Shown: positions 1 through 8,323 of the stretch, piece by piece | Position numbering within the stretch: position 1 is the first letter of the stretch | Layout of the letters: each line of letters begins with the position of its first letter | Assembly (NCBI GenBank): GCA_039819285.1 | Contig: JBCBSH010000010.1 | Location: 1-39,639 of the forward strand | From: JANQGH01 sp039819285 | GTDB taxonomy: Bacteria; Pseudomonadota; Alphaproteobacteria; DSM-16000; Inquilinaceae | DNA: 39,639 bases | Direction: 5' to 3' | The notes under the pieces: model-generated | The model's database searches: none | Seen by the model: only the letters and a program-made list of their open reading frames with translations | What the model was told of the DNA's origin: nothing | Translations under genes and position numbers: made by a program

Positions 1-1169
1 GCAAGCAGCGCTGCCGGAACAACGGCGGCAACGGGAAAGGCGATGGCCAGCCACCACCCCGCCCAGGCAAAGGCCACGACAGAGGCAGTCAGCCAAGCCA
101 TCAGCACGCCGACGGTGGCCACCGGTCCAATCCAGCCTGGCGTGGTCAAGACCAGAACCACCGCGATTGCCGTTAGCGCGAATGCGGCGCCGAGGTCGAT
201 CCAACGCACCGTCATGTCCCGCCGCAAGGCCGTGCCATCCATCAGGTTGGCAATTGCCGTGGCAAGAACCTCGACACCCGGCAGCCTGGCATCGTAGGGC
301 GTGGCAAATGCGTCTCCGGCACCGGTCGCGGTCGCGCCGATGAGAACGAGGCTATCCTCTATGTCGGTCGGCAGACCGTCGCGCCACAGGGTCGCGAGCG
401 ACCGGGTTTCGATCGTGCCGGTGGGGCCGAGAAAGCGCATCGCCAACTGCGCATTCAGGTCCAGCGGGACATTGCGCCCTCCGATCGCGATCACGTCGGG
501 CCCGAAGCGTATGTCGGAGGTTCCGCCCGCGACGGCCATGGCAACCACGAAACTGGGTGCGACGGTGGCCGGCGCGTCGTTGGGCGCGAAAAGCAGCGGC
601 GCGTGACGCGGTGTACCGCTGCCATCGACCACAATAAGCGCTGGCGCGTCGACGGCGACGTCGCGAAACCGTGGCAGGGGCCGGGCCAGTCGGGTCAAGG
701 ATGGAAAGCTGGGGGCGCTTTGATCTGCGGCAGGATCAGACGCGTTCGTCCATTCCGGTGAAACGATGAATGGGCTGCCGGCCCTGCCGCCCGCCGCCAG
801 GACGACGGGACGGTTCCGCAATGCCTGTTCCAGGGCCGCGTCGTTCTCCTCCGATGTCGGGTCCAGCAGCAAGACATCGACGCCGATGGCCGCTGCCCCG
901 GCCTCGGCAAGCGTTTCGATCGCACCGGCCAGCCTTTGACGCCGAATGGGATAGCCGCCGGCCATGAACACGGCCTGGTCGTCGATCGCGTAGATGACGA
1001 TGCCATCCGGACGCCCCGGCATGGGGGCTAGCAGGTGCCGCCAGTCCAACGTAACGGCCTCGGCTCGGTCGAGGGGGGTTATCTCTCCGCGCAAGTGCCA
1101 GACGCCGAGGCCGGCAGCCCAGAGCAATGAGAGGACCAGAACGGCCCAATGGGCCGCGCGCCAACGCAT
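1..1169 (-). CDS. CHASE2-domain membrane sensor (partial, C-terminus beyond the window)
   Basis: The ATG at 1169 opens a frame that runs off the left edge, so about 389 residues are visible and the C-terminus is missing. An N-terminal membrane segment (about residues 6-23) is followed by a long extracytoplasmic CHASE2 region. Its conserved opening is GIVIYAIDDQAV, and later it has the GVDVLLLDP and DSLVLIGAT stretches. Three hydrophobic segments then follow up to the edge. In this family the three membrane segments are usually followed by a cytoplasmic adenylate/guanylate cyclase, kinase or phosphatase domain, which would lie outside the window. The gene starts 12 bases after the FecR-domain gene and is surely co-transcribed with it, a common pairing. 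The output domain is unknown; a cyclase is my inference only. Confidence 0.85.
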   Translation of the reverse strand, partial: MRWRAAHWAVLVLSLLWAAGLGVWHLRGEITPLDRAEAVTLDWRHLLAPMPGRPDGIVIYAIDDQAVFMAGGYPIRRQRLAGAIETLAEAGAAAIGVDVLLLDPTSEENDAALEQALRNRPVVLAAGGRAGSPFIVSPEWTNASDPAADQSAPSFPSLTRLARPLPRFRDVAVDAPALIVVDGSGTPRHAPLLFAPNDAPATVAPSFVVAMAVAGGTSDIRFGPDVIAIGGRNVPLDLNAQLAMRFLGPTGTIETRSLATLWRDGLPTDIEDSLVLIGATATGAGDAFATPYDARLPGVEVLATAIANLMDGTALRRDMTVRWIDLGAAFALTAIAVVLVLTTPGWIGPVATVGVLMAWLTASVVAFAWAGWWLAIAFPVAAVVPAALL

Positions 1170-1181
1170 CGAGACCGCGGA

Positions 1182-1817
1182 TCAGCTGGCTGGAAAGCGG
1201 GCCAACAGCGCCTCGGCCCGTTCAGCCCCCCAACGCACAGGACGCAGCGCTTCCGCAGGCAGGGACTCGGCTAACCCGCCTCTGCTTGCGGGCGGTGCCG
1301 GGGCGGCCTCGTCGGCACGATCGGCAGGCGGTTGGGGCGCTTCAGGGGCCGCAACATCGACGCCAAACCCCGGGGTTAGCACCACGCCAGAGTTGATCCC
1401 CAGATCGGTGACCTGAACCTCGCCCTCGACCACGAACACTTCCGTGCCCGTAGCCGATAGCGCGGTTGCCCAATCCGTGCCGCGCACCGACACGATCGCC
1501 TGGCGCGTGCGGATCTGAAAGTGCGTGGGTCCCCCTGTCGGTTCAACCCGCGTGCGCACCGCGCCCGTGTCGAGGTCGAGCGTGTCGATCACGCCGTCAC
1601 CGCTGCTGTCGGACAAGGAATAGGTTGCATCGGCGCCCAGGCTGACGCTGACATCCGGCCGGCACGACAGGACCTGCCAACCCGGCTCTTCCGGGTCGGC
1701 GACCAGCTCACAGACCTGCTGACCGCTGGCCGCGCCCGTCAACGCGATCGCGAACAGCGAAGCGGAAAACAGACTGCCGCGAAATAGCCAAAAAAGGCTG
1801 ATTGATCGATAGCCCAT
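1182..1817 (-). CDS. Secreted FecR-domain protein
   Basis: 211 residues. The N-terminus (to about residue 32, ending near AASGQ) looks like a Sec signal peptide or signal anchor, so the protein should be periplasmic. The middle carries the FecR fold signature: HFQIRTRQAIVSVRGTDW, followed by TEVFVVEGEVQVTD. The C-terminal part is rich in Pro, Ala and Glu and looks unstructured. FecR-domain proteins of this kind are often encoded directly upstream of CHASE2 cyclases and are thought to sense or relay a periplasmic signal; this one is not next to a TonB receptor or an ECF sigma factor. An AAGGGAA ribosome-binding site precedes the ATG at 1817. Probable role: ligand or partner for the CHASE2 sensor. 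Confidence 0.82.
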   Translation of the reverse strand: MGYRSISLFWLFRGSLFSASLFAIALTGAASGQQVCELVADPEEPGWQVLSCRPDVSVSLGADATYSLSDSSGDGVIDTLDLDTGAVRTRVEPTGGPTHFQIRTRQAIVSVRGTDWATALSATGTEVFVVEGEVQVTDLGINSGVVLTPGFGVDVAAPEAPQPPADRADEAAPAPPASRGGLAESLPAEALRPVRWGAERAEALLARFPAS

Positions 1818-2182
1818 GTGAGATTCCCTTGAACGGCTCTGACCATGGCCGTCGCCCGATCAACACAGCCTCTGCGACGTAAAGGCTGCGTCAATTCCCC
1901 GGTTTCGAGTGGTCGGCCGATTCCCTGCCGTTATGCTTTGCCAACCTGGTTCGAAAGGCATAGTACCCTAGAGTTAAGGGCGCTGATAACGCCCGATTTG
2001 ATAGCGCTGTCGGCCTGGTTTTGTCGACGCCGTTGTCGGAAGAGGCAACACAGATACCCCCGGGTTGGCTGCAAGAGAGGCGCGCCAGCCACGTGTTGCA
2101 ATCGCCATCACAAACGCCTCGGTCGTCGTGCTCGGGCGCCGTTGGCCGCTGCGACGATCTGCAGGCGAGGAAGGCAGGCTGT
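1818..2182. promoter_or_regulatory. Divergent intergenic region between fecR-like and crp-crt operons
   Basis: 365 bases without a convincing gene. The region must hold the promoters of both divergent operons. A small perfect hairpin, GGGCG-7-CGCCC, lies at 1978-1994. At 2097-2112 there is TGCAA-N6-TCACA, with one perfect and one poor half of the E. coli Crp consensus, about 70 bases upstream of the crp start; it may be an autoregulatory site but is weak. A purine-rich ribosome-binding site (GAGGAAGG, around 2167-2174) precedes the crp ATG. No clear -35/-10 pair was found. Confidence 0.35.
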
Positions 2183-2893
2183 ATGACGGAGGCCGAACAA
2201 GTAAGGCGGTGGTTGACCCGCTCCAGCCTTTTTGGAGACCTGGAAACAGGTGACCTTGACCCTTTGGTGTCGCTGTGTCGGCGTCGCGAACTGGCACGCG
2301 GCCAGATGCTTTTCAACCAAGGGGACGAGGCGGACGGACTTTACATCGTCACCGAAGGCATTCTGCGGATCGTCTTGGTCGCCGGCGATGGCAGAGAGTT
2401 GACCTTGAACCTCATGGAACCTGGCGACGTGGTCGGCGAAATCTCCCTGCTCGACGGTTTGCCGCGCAGCGCCGGCGCCATTGCGCTGACCGACGTCAGT
2501 TGTCTGGCCCTAAGCCGGACCGATTTCGAGGTCGCCATGGATGAGAATCCGGGCCTTTCGCGCCAGATCATCTATGCGCTCTGCGAGCTTTTGCGGCGAA
2601 ACACCAGCATCATCGGCGACCGGGCGTTCCTGGATCTGCGCGGCCGGCTGTGCCGCTTGCTCAGTGCGCTTGCCATCGGTCACGGACGGCCGGGCGACGA
2701 CGGCGCGACCGAGATTGCCGTCCCCATCACGCAGAGCGACCTGGCGACCATGCTGGGGGCCACCCGCGAGGCCGTGAACAAGCAGATGAACGCGCTGGCG
2801 AAAGTTGGTCTTGTGCGTTTGGCGCATGGGCGCGCCCTGATCCTCGATCGCGACGGGTTGGCGGAAATCACCGAGGAACAGGCGGCCGGTTGA
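2183..2893 (+). CDS. Crp/Fnr-family transcription regulator heading the crt operon
   Basis: 236 residues. The N-terminal cyclic-nucleotide-binding domain spans about residues 15-130, including the phosphate-binding cassette GEISLLDGLPRSA (Glu86, Arg95, Ser96), which matches the Gly-Glu and Arg-Ser-Ala signature of cAMP-binding Crp proteins. The C-terminal winged helix spans about residues 150-230, with the recognition helix TQSDLATMLGATREAVNKQM. It lacks the N-terminal cysteine cluster of oxygen-sensing Fnr. I chose the ATG at 2183 because a purine-rich ribosome-binding site precedes it and the Crp fold starts there, although the frame is open further upstream. The stop overlaps the crtY start, so regulator and pathway genes are one transcript. 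Likely regulator of the crt genes; cAMP as ligand is inferred from the cassette. Confidence 0.9.
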   Translation: MTEAEQVRRWLTRSSLFGDLETGDLDPLVSLCRRRELARGQMLFNQGDEADGLYIVTEGILRIVLVAGDGRELTLNLMEPGDVVGEISLLDGLPRSAGAIALTDVSCLALSRTDFEVAMDENPGLSRQIIYALCELLRRNTSIIGDRAFLDLRGRLCRLLSALAIGHGRPGDDGATEIAVPITQSDLATMLGATREAVNKQMNALAKVGLVRLAHGRALILDRDGLAEITEEQAAG

Positions 2894-4068
2894 CCCACGG
2901 GCCAACAACGCCGGACGGGGAATCGGGGCTCTATGACGTTGCCATCGTTGGCGGTGGCCTCTCCGGTTGCCTGACGGCGTACCGCCTGTCGAGGCGCGGA
3001 CAGCTTAAAATTTTGCTGCTGGAGGCGGGGCCAGGGCTGGGCGGCAATCATACCTGGTCGTTTCACGAGACCGACGTCCCGGCCAGTGTTCGAGACTGGC
3101 TTGCGCCCTTTGTCGCCCATCGTTGGTCTGGCCACGACGTCCGCTTTCCCGCCTACCGCAGGACGCTGCAGGGTGGCTATTGGTCCGTGACGTCCGATCG
3201 GCTGCGCGCGGTGATGTCGACGGCAACAGACCTCGACGTTCGGCTGGACGCCTCCGTAAGCGACGTTTCCATCGGCTCGGTAACGCTTGCCGACCGGGAC
3301 GTGCTGCAGGCCCGGGTCGTCTTGGACGCCCGTGGCGATCGCCGCGCTGGCTCGATCATTCGCCGCTATCAGAAGTTTCTCGGTCAAGAGCTGGAACTGG
3401 CTTCGCCGCACGGCCTGACCCGGCCCATTCTGATGGACGCGTCGGTCGGCCAGGCGGATGGCTATCGTTTCATCTATGTCCTGCCGTTTACGGACAACCG
3501 GTTGTTGATCGAGGACACCTATTATGCCGATGGGCCCGATCGTGACGCCGACCTGTTGCGGGGCCGCATCGCTGAGTATGCAAACGCCCAGGGCTGGTCG
3601 ATCGCGCGTTTGATCCGGGAGGAGGCTGGCACCTTACCCATTGCCTTGGGCGGCAGGCCGCCGCCGTTCGACGACGATCAGCCACCGTCGCTCGGGTTGC
3701 GCGCTGGCCTCTTTCATCCAACGACCGGCTATTCGCTGCCTGACGCGGCATCCCTTGCCGACCATCTGGCAAGCCTCGACGCGCTTGACGCCGCTGCCGC
3801 ACGGCGCGCCATCGCTGATTGGACAGCCCAGCGATGGCGGCGGCGCGGCTTTTACCGTCTGCTGAACAGAATGATGTTCCTTGCCGGCCGCTCGCAGGAC
3901 CGGTGGCGGGTCATGGCCCGTTTCTATCGATTGCCGGAGCCGCTGATCGCGCGCTTTTACGCGGACCGCTTGACGTTGGCCGACAGAGCCCGACTTTTGA
4001 TCGGCAAGCCGCCGGTTCCCATCCGGGGCGCCCTGTCCGTCGTTTCGGAACGTTCGCTGACGTCATGA
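2890..4068 (+). CDS. crtY: Lycopene beta-cyclase
   Basis: Cyclises both ends of lycopene to give beta-carotene. About 392 residues, the normal CrtY length. Visible signatures are the dinucleotide-binding motif DVAIVGGGLSG (residues 16-26), the CrtY-typical GGNHTWSFHE, and LLIEDTYYAD, the acidic motif essential in bacterial cyclases. No ATG or GTG lies at a sensible place, so I assign the TTG at 2890, which overlaps the crp stop (TTGA). GAGGAA at 2873-2878 supplies a ribosome-binding site. The frame is also open upstream inside crp, but that stretch has no cyclase similarity. Its end overlaps crtI as ATGA. The family assignment is firm; the start codon is the uncertain part. Confidence 0.93.
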   Translation: MTHGPTTPDGESGLYDVAIVGGGLSGCLTAYRLSRRGQLKILLLEAGPGLGGNHTWSFHETDVPASVRDWLAPFVAHRWSGHDVRFPAYRRTLQGGYWSVTSDRLRAVMSTATDLDVRLDASVSDVSIGSVTLADRDVLQARVVLDARGDRRAGSIIRRYQKFLGQELELASPHGLTRPILMDASVGQADGYRFIYVLPFTDNRLLIEDTYYADGPDRDADLLRGRIAEYANAQGWSIARLIREEAGTLPIALGGRPPPFDDDQPPSLGLRAGLFHPTTGYSLPDAASLADHLASLDALDAAAARRAIADWTAQRWRRRGFYRLLNRMMFLAGRSQDRWRVMARFYRLPEPLIARFYADRLTLADRARLLIGKPPVPIRGALSVVSERSLTS

Positions 4069-5585
4069 GCCCCTCTGTCGACCATCCAGGTGCGCGCTCC
4101 GCCGCTGTCATCGGTGCGGGCTTTGGCGGACTGGCCTTGGCCATACGCCTGCAAAGCGCCGGCATCGCAACCACCCTGGTCGAACGGCGGGACAAGCCCG
4201 GCGGACGGGCCTATGTCTACGAGGATGGCGGCTACATCTTCGACGCCGGCCCCACCGTTATTACTGACCCCACGGCGCTGGAGGAACTGTTCGCCCTGTC
4301 CGGTCGAAGGCTGGCCGATTATGTCGACCTGCTTCCGGTTGCGCCGTTTTATCGCCTGATCTGGGACGACGGTTACGCGTTCGACTATGTCAACGATCAG
4401 GCGGAACTCGACCGCCAGATCGCGGAATTGTCGCCGCGCGATGTCGCAGGCTATCGACGGTTCTTGGCGTACTCACGGGCCGTCTTCGATGAGGGCTACC
4501 TGAAGCTCGGGACCAAGCCGTTCTTGCGCTTTTGGGATATGGTGCGCGTCGCCCCGCAATTGGTTCGCCTTGAAAGTCACGCCAGTGTCTATGGCAAGGT
4601 CGCCCGCTTCATCGAAAACGAAAAGCTGCGCCAGGCGTTCAGCTTCCACTCCCTGCTCGTCGGCGGAAACCCGTTCGCGACCTCCGCTATCTATGCCCTC
4701 ATCCATGCGCTGGAGCGCGAATGGGGTGTGCACTTCCCGCGTGGCGGAACCGGCGCCCTGGTCCAAGGCTTGATACGCCTGTTTGAGGACTTAGGCGGTC
4801 GGGTCCTGTTGGATGCCCCGGTGGCCCGGATCGATACGCGCGACGACCGCGTGTCCGGCGTCGAGCTTGAGAGCGGTCAGCGGATTGACTGCGACATCGT
4901 CGCCAGCAACGCGGACCTGGTGCACACCTATGGAACGCTGTTGGCCGAAACCGAGCGGGGCCGGCGCGAATCGGCCAAGCTGGCCAAGCGGCGCTTTTCC
5001 AACTCGCTGTTCGTGGTCTATTTCGGCGCGGCGAAGACCTGGCCGGACCTGGCCCACCATACCGTGCTGTTCGGGCCGCGCTATCGCGGTCTGATCGAAG
5101 AGGTCTTCAAGGGTCCGAACCTGCCGGACGATTTCTCGCTCTACCTGCATGCGCCGACGGCGACCGACGCCTCCCTTGCTCCGCCGGGCTGTACCTCGTT
5201 CTACGTATTGTCGCCGGTTCCGCATCTCGGTGCGGCGGAGATAGATTGGTCGGTTGAAGGACCGCGCTATCGCGACCGCATTCTCCGCCATCTGGACCAA
5301 ACCACCGTGCCCGGACTACTGGAGTCCATTGAGACGACGCGCATTTTCACGCCGACGGACTTTCGCGACACGCTGAACAGCCATCTCGGTTCCGCCTTCT
5401 CGTTGGAACCAATCTTGCGGCAGAGTGCTTACTTCCGCGCCCACAATCGTGACGACCAGATTCGCGGCCTCTATTTCGTCGGCGCCGGCACCCATCCGGG
5501 GGCAGGCATTCCCGGTGTCGTCGGTTCGGCCAAGGCGACGGCCGGCCTCGTACTTGAGGACTTTGCGGTCGCCAGCGCCGCCTAA
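4065..5585 (+). CDS. crtI: Phytoene desaturase
   Basis: CrtI-type desaturase, expected to take phytoene through four FAD-dependent desaturations to lycopene at the membrane. 506 residues, standard for bacterial CrtI. The N-terminal FAD motif AVIGAGFGGLALAIRLQSAG is followed by PGGRAYVYEDGGYIFDAGPT. The C-terminal CrtI signature is GLYFVGAGTHPGAGIPGVVGSAK. The ATG at 4065 overlaps the crtY stop by four bases, so the two are translationally coupled. The frame is open for 82 codons upstream, but that stretch lies inside crtY and is not conserved sequence. The number of desaturation steps cannot be read from sequence; a four-step enzyme fits the presence of crtY and crtZ. Confidence 0.96.
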   Translation: MSPSVDHPGARSAAVIGAGFGGLALAIRLQSAGIATTLVERRDKPGGRAYVYEDGGYIFDAGPTVITDPTALEELFALSGRRLADYVDLLPVAPFYRLIWDDGYAFDYVNDQAELDRQIAELSPRDVAGYRRFLAYSRAVFDEGYLKLGTKPFLRFWDMVRVAPQLVRLESHASVYGKVARFIENEKLRQAFSFHSLLVGGNPFATSAIYALIHALEREWGVHFPRGGTGALVQGLIRLFEDLGGRVLLDAPVARIDTRDDRVSGVELESGQRIDCDIVASNADLVHTYGTLLAETERGRRESAKLAKRRFSNSLFVVYFGAAKTWPDLAHHTVLFGPRYRGLIEEVFKGPNLPDDFSLYLHAPTATDASLAPPGCTSFYVLSPVPHLGAAEIDWSVEGPRYRDRILRHLDQTTVPGLLESIETTRIFTPTDFRDTLNSHLGSAFSLEPILRQSAYFRAHNRDDQIRGLYFVGAGTHPGAGIPGVVGSAKATAGLVLEDFAVASAA

Positions 5586-5602
5586 CGCGGAAGGGCCGAG
5601 AT

Positions 5603-6547
5603 ATGAACACCGAGCTGATCAAGCTCAGCGAGCGTGTCATTGCCGAAGGCTCGAAGAGTTTTGCGGCCGCGTCGCGCCTGCTCGATCGCCGTGCCCGGGA
5701 ATCGGCAGTTTTGCTCTACGCGTGGTGCCGTTACTGCGACGACATGGTCGACGGCCAGACCCTGGGGCAAGGTCGCGTCGACAGGGAGGGCTCGGCCTCG
5801 GAACGGCTGGAGGATCTGCGCCGTCAAACCGCCGCGGCATTGGAAAGCTCGGTTGCGGTCGACCCGCCGTTCGAGGCGCTGCGCCTCGTCGTCCGCCGCC
5901 ATGGCATCCCGCACGCCGCCCCGCGCCACCTGCTGGACGGCTTCTCGCTCGACCTGACCAACGTTCGCTGCGCAACGTTTCAGGACACGCTGTTGTACGC
6001 CTACCATGTCGCCGGCGTCGTTGGCCTGATGATGGCATGGACAATGGATGTTTCTGACGAATCCACGCTTGATCGCGCCTGTGACCTTGGTCTTGCCTTG
6101 CAGCTGACCAACATCGCCCGCGATGTCTTGGCGGATGCCGAGATCGGCCGCATCTACTTGCCGGTCGACTGGTTGGACGAGGCGGATGTTCCCATCGATC
6201 CGGAACGATTTTCTGATCACAAGCAGCCCCTGGTGGCGGTCGTTGGCCGGCTGCTTGATCAGGCTGAGCCCTACTATGGCTCGGCGCTCGTTGGGATTGG
6301 TGCGCTGCGGGCACGGCGCGCCTGGTCGATCGCTGCGGCTCGTGCCGTCTATCGCGAAATCGGCGTGGCGGTTCGTCGCTCGGGTGCCGAGGCCTGGGAT
6401 AACCGCGCCGGTGTCTCCAAGCCGCGCAAGCTGGCGCTGCTAACAGGCGCCTTGGCGCAGACGGCCTGGCTCAAGGCGGGCCTGGCGCGTGTCAATACTG
6501 GCCGCGACGGGCTGTGGCGCCGTCCGTCGCTCAGGCCGTCGACCTGA
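5603..6547 (+). CDS. crtB: Phytoene synthase
   Basis: Condenses two GGPP molecules to phytoene, the committed carotenoid step. 314 residues, typical for CrtB. The first aspartate-rich motif is YCDDMVD (residues 44-50) and the second region is LTNIARDVLADAEIGRIYLP (Asp174, Asp178), both binding substrate diphosphate through magnesium. The gene follows crtI by 17 bases with a GGAAGGG ribosome-binding site, completing the crp-crtY-crtI-crtB operon. Its last 17 bases overlap the convergent crtZ gene. The cyclase and hydroxylase neighbours, plus the CrtB-type motifs, argue for phytoene synthase rather than squalene synthase or a hopanoid HpnC/HpnD homologue. Confidence 0.95.
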   Translation: MNTELIKLSERVIAEGSKSFAAASRLLDRRARESAVLLYAWCRYCDDMVDGQTLGQGRVDREGSASERLEDLRRQTAAALESSVAVDPPFEALRLVVRRHGIPHAAPRHLLDGFSLDLTNVRCATFQDTLLYAYHVAGVVGLMMAWTMDVSDESTLDRACDLGLALQLTNIARDVLADAEIGRIYLPVDWLDEADVPIDPERFSDHKQPLVAVVGRLLDQAEPYYGSALVGIGALRARRAWSIAAARAVYREIGVAVRRSGAEAWDNRAGVSKPRKLALLTGALAQTAWLKAGLARVNTGRDGLWRRPSLRPST

Positions 6548-7028
6548 GCGACCGTCGCGACTCTTTCAACCGTTCGCGCAGGACTTCCGGCCTTCGGGCA
6601 TAAAGAAAGCCGAACGAGACACAGCCCTCCTTGCCTGAAACCGCGTGATGCAGCCGATGGGCCTCGACCAGGCGCTTCAGATAGCCGTTCCGGGGCGTGT
6701 AGCGAAATGGCCACCGCCGATGGACTAGACCATCATGCACAAGGAAGTAGAGAACGCCGTAGAGCGTGACGCCGATGGCCAGCCACCAAAGGGGTGACCA
6801 GGCGTCACCGGCGGCGAACAGAACGACCGCGATGCCGGCGAAGATGATCGCAAAACGATCGTTCTTCTCAAAAATGCCTGAACGCGGTTCGTGGTGCGAT
6901 TTGTGCCAGCGCCAGCCCCAGCCATGCATCACGTACCGATGGGTGAACCACGCGACACCTTCCATGCCGACCACGGCCCCAAGGACAATCAGAATGGGGA
7001 CGAGCACGTCAACCATGCGCCAGGTCAC
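6531..7028 (-). CDS. crtZ: Beta-carotene 3-hydroxylase
   Basis: Di-iron membrane hydroxylase expected to add 3-OH groups to both rings of beta-carotene, giving zeaxanthin. 165 residues from a GTG at 7028; an in-frame ATG four codons later is an equally possible start. Histidine boxes are FTHRYVMHG (His30, His35), WHKSHHEP (His42, His45, His46), FLVHDGLVH and HRLHHAVSGKEG, which form the complete metal-binding set. Hydrophobic segments lie at about residues 8-28, 62-76 and 80-98. It is transcribed against crtB and the two coding ends overlap by 17 bases, the same inverted placement of crtZ known from Pantoea and Paracoccus clusters. Confidence 0.94.
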   Translation of the reverse strand: MTWRMVDVLVPILIVLGAVVGMEGVAWFTHRYVMHGWGWRWHKSHHEPRSGIFEKNDRFAIIFAGIAVVLFAAGDAWSPLWWLAIGVTLYGVLYFLVHDGLVHRRWPFRYTPRNGYLKRLVEAHRLHHAVSGKEGCVSFGFLYARRPEVLRERLKESRRSLRSTA

Positions 7029-7135
7029 ACATACGCTGCTTTGCCATCAACATTCTGCAAACATTAGTTCAAAACATGCCGATTGGCAGGGCTGTCTTTG
7101 ATGGCGCGTCGTCGCAGGTGGGTGCCTGTGGATCC

Positions 7136-8323
7136 TCATGGGCGCATCTTCCGGCCTTCGGCAATGATAGCCAGGCTAAGGCCCAGGGCGGCGAAAACCG
7201 TCAAACCGAGCCATCCGTCAGCCATGGCGGAAATCGCGCCGCCTTGGCCTAAAGCCCCGTTATAGGCCTCGATGGCCCAGGCATTGGGCGTGATCCAACC
7301 AAGATCGCGCAGCCATTCCGGCATCAGAAAGCGCGGCGCCATACTGCCCCCGATGGCGGAAAGGATCAGCACGGTGAAGTTGGACAGAGAGAACGCCTGT
7401 TCCCGGCTGGCGCTGAGTGTGCAAAGGGCCAGGGCCAGACCGCTGGCCGCCGCAGCCGCCAAGACGGTCGTCGCCATCCAGGCAGTCAAAACACCCAGCC
7501 ATTCAACGCCGTAAAAGATCCACGCCACGACGAAGATGACCAACGCCTGGGCAGTGCCCTGCGCCGTCAGAAACAGAAAGCGTCCTCCGATCAGGACCCC
7601 GGCCCCGCCGGAAGACAGGGCGAGGCGGGCGCGCACGCCGCTCAGCCGTTCCTCGACAATGCCGACCGCGCCCTGAACGCTGGAAAACAGCAAGAACAGT
7701 ATTGCGACGGCGCCTGCATAATATGTGACGGCATCGGCCGGTCCTTCGACCTGATCGACGCTTTCGATGACGATCAGGCTGTTGGCTGGCGCGCCTTGTC
7801 CGTCAAGGGCGCCAATCGCCTGCTCCAACCCAGCCTGTTGCGCCGCATCAAGCGCGCCAATGATCGCTGTCAGCGCGTTGGCTTGGCGCCGCAGCGCGAT
7901 GTCGGGCAGGTCTGCTGCCAAACGCTCTTGGATGTGTCCGATGAGCATAGAGCTTGGCAGCTCGTTGGCGCTGGTGATGAGCAGCCGCAGCGGCGGCGTG
8001 TCGCTCTCTGCCAATGGTCGCTCGATGATCAGGCCGACATCGTCGCTGCCGGTGGCAACCGCCGTCCGCACGGTGTCGATATCCTGCTCGACACTCACCG
8101 AGACCCCCTCGGCCGCTTGAAGGGCCTCGATCAGGCGCGCGCTGGTCTCGTCTGCGATCTGGTCGGTGGCCGCGACGCGTAAGCTGATATCGCCGCCGGC
8201 CGACCCGCCGAAGATAGCCGCGAAGATGACGAAGATCGCGCTTGGCAAGACGAAGGTCATGGCCAAGGCGCCGCGGTCGCGGACAAGGCGCAGCAGGGCA
8301 ACCCGAAAGACGGCCCAGATCAC
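7136..8323 (-). CDS. ABC-2 type transporter permease
   Basis: 395 residues with the ABC-2 exporter layout. One membrane segment (about residues 18-38, MTFVLPSAIFVIFAAIFGG) is followed by a large extracytoplasmic loop of about 170 residues. The C-terminal half has about five membrane segments, including TYYAGAVAILFLLFSSVQG and FSLSNFTVLILSAIGGSMAP. The GTG start overlaps the ATPase stop (GTGA, 8320-8323), so the pair forms one transporter. The closest functional class is exporters of drugs, lipids or other hydrophobic molecules. Co-transcription with crtE suggests a role connected to isoprenoids or pigment, but the cargo is unknown. The 107 bases between this gene and crtZ hold no gene. Confidence 0.88.
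   Translation of the reverse strand: MIWAVFRVALLRLVRDRGALAMTFVLPSAIFVIFAAIFGGSAGGDISLRVAATDQIADETSARLIEALQAAEGVSVSVEQDIDTVRTAVATGSDDVGLIIERPLAESDTPPLRLLITSANELPSSMLIGHIQERLAADLPDIALRRQANALTAIIGALDAAQQAGLEQAIGALDGQGAPANSLIVIESVDQVEGPADAVTYYAGAVAILFLLFSSVQGAVGIVEERLSGVRARLALSSGGAGVLIGGRFLFLTAQGTAQALVIFVVAWIFYGVEWLGVLTAWMATTVLAAAAASGLALALCTLSASREQAFSLSNFTVLILSAIGGSMAPRFLMPEWLRDLGWITPNAWAIEAYNGALGQGGAISAMADGWLGLTVFAALGLSLAIIAEGRKMRP

Noticed and set aside
2097..2112. A firm Crp binding site
   Set aside because: Only one half matches the consensus; noted as weak inside the intergenic entry.
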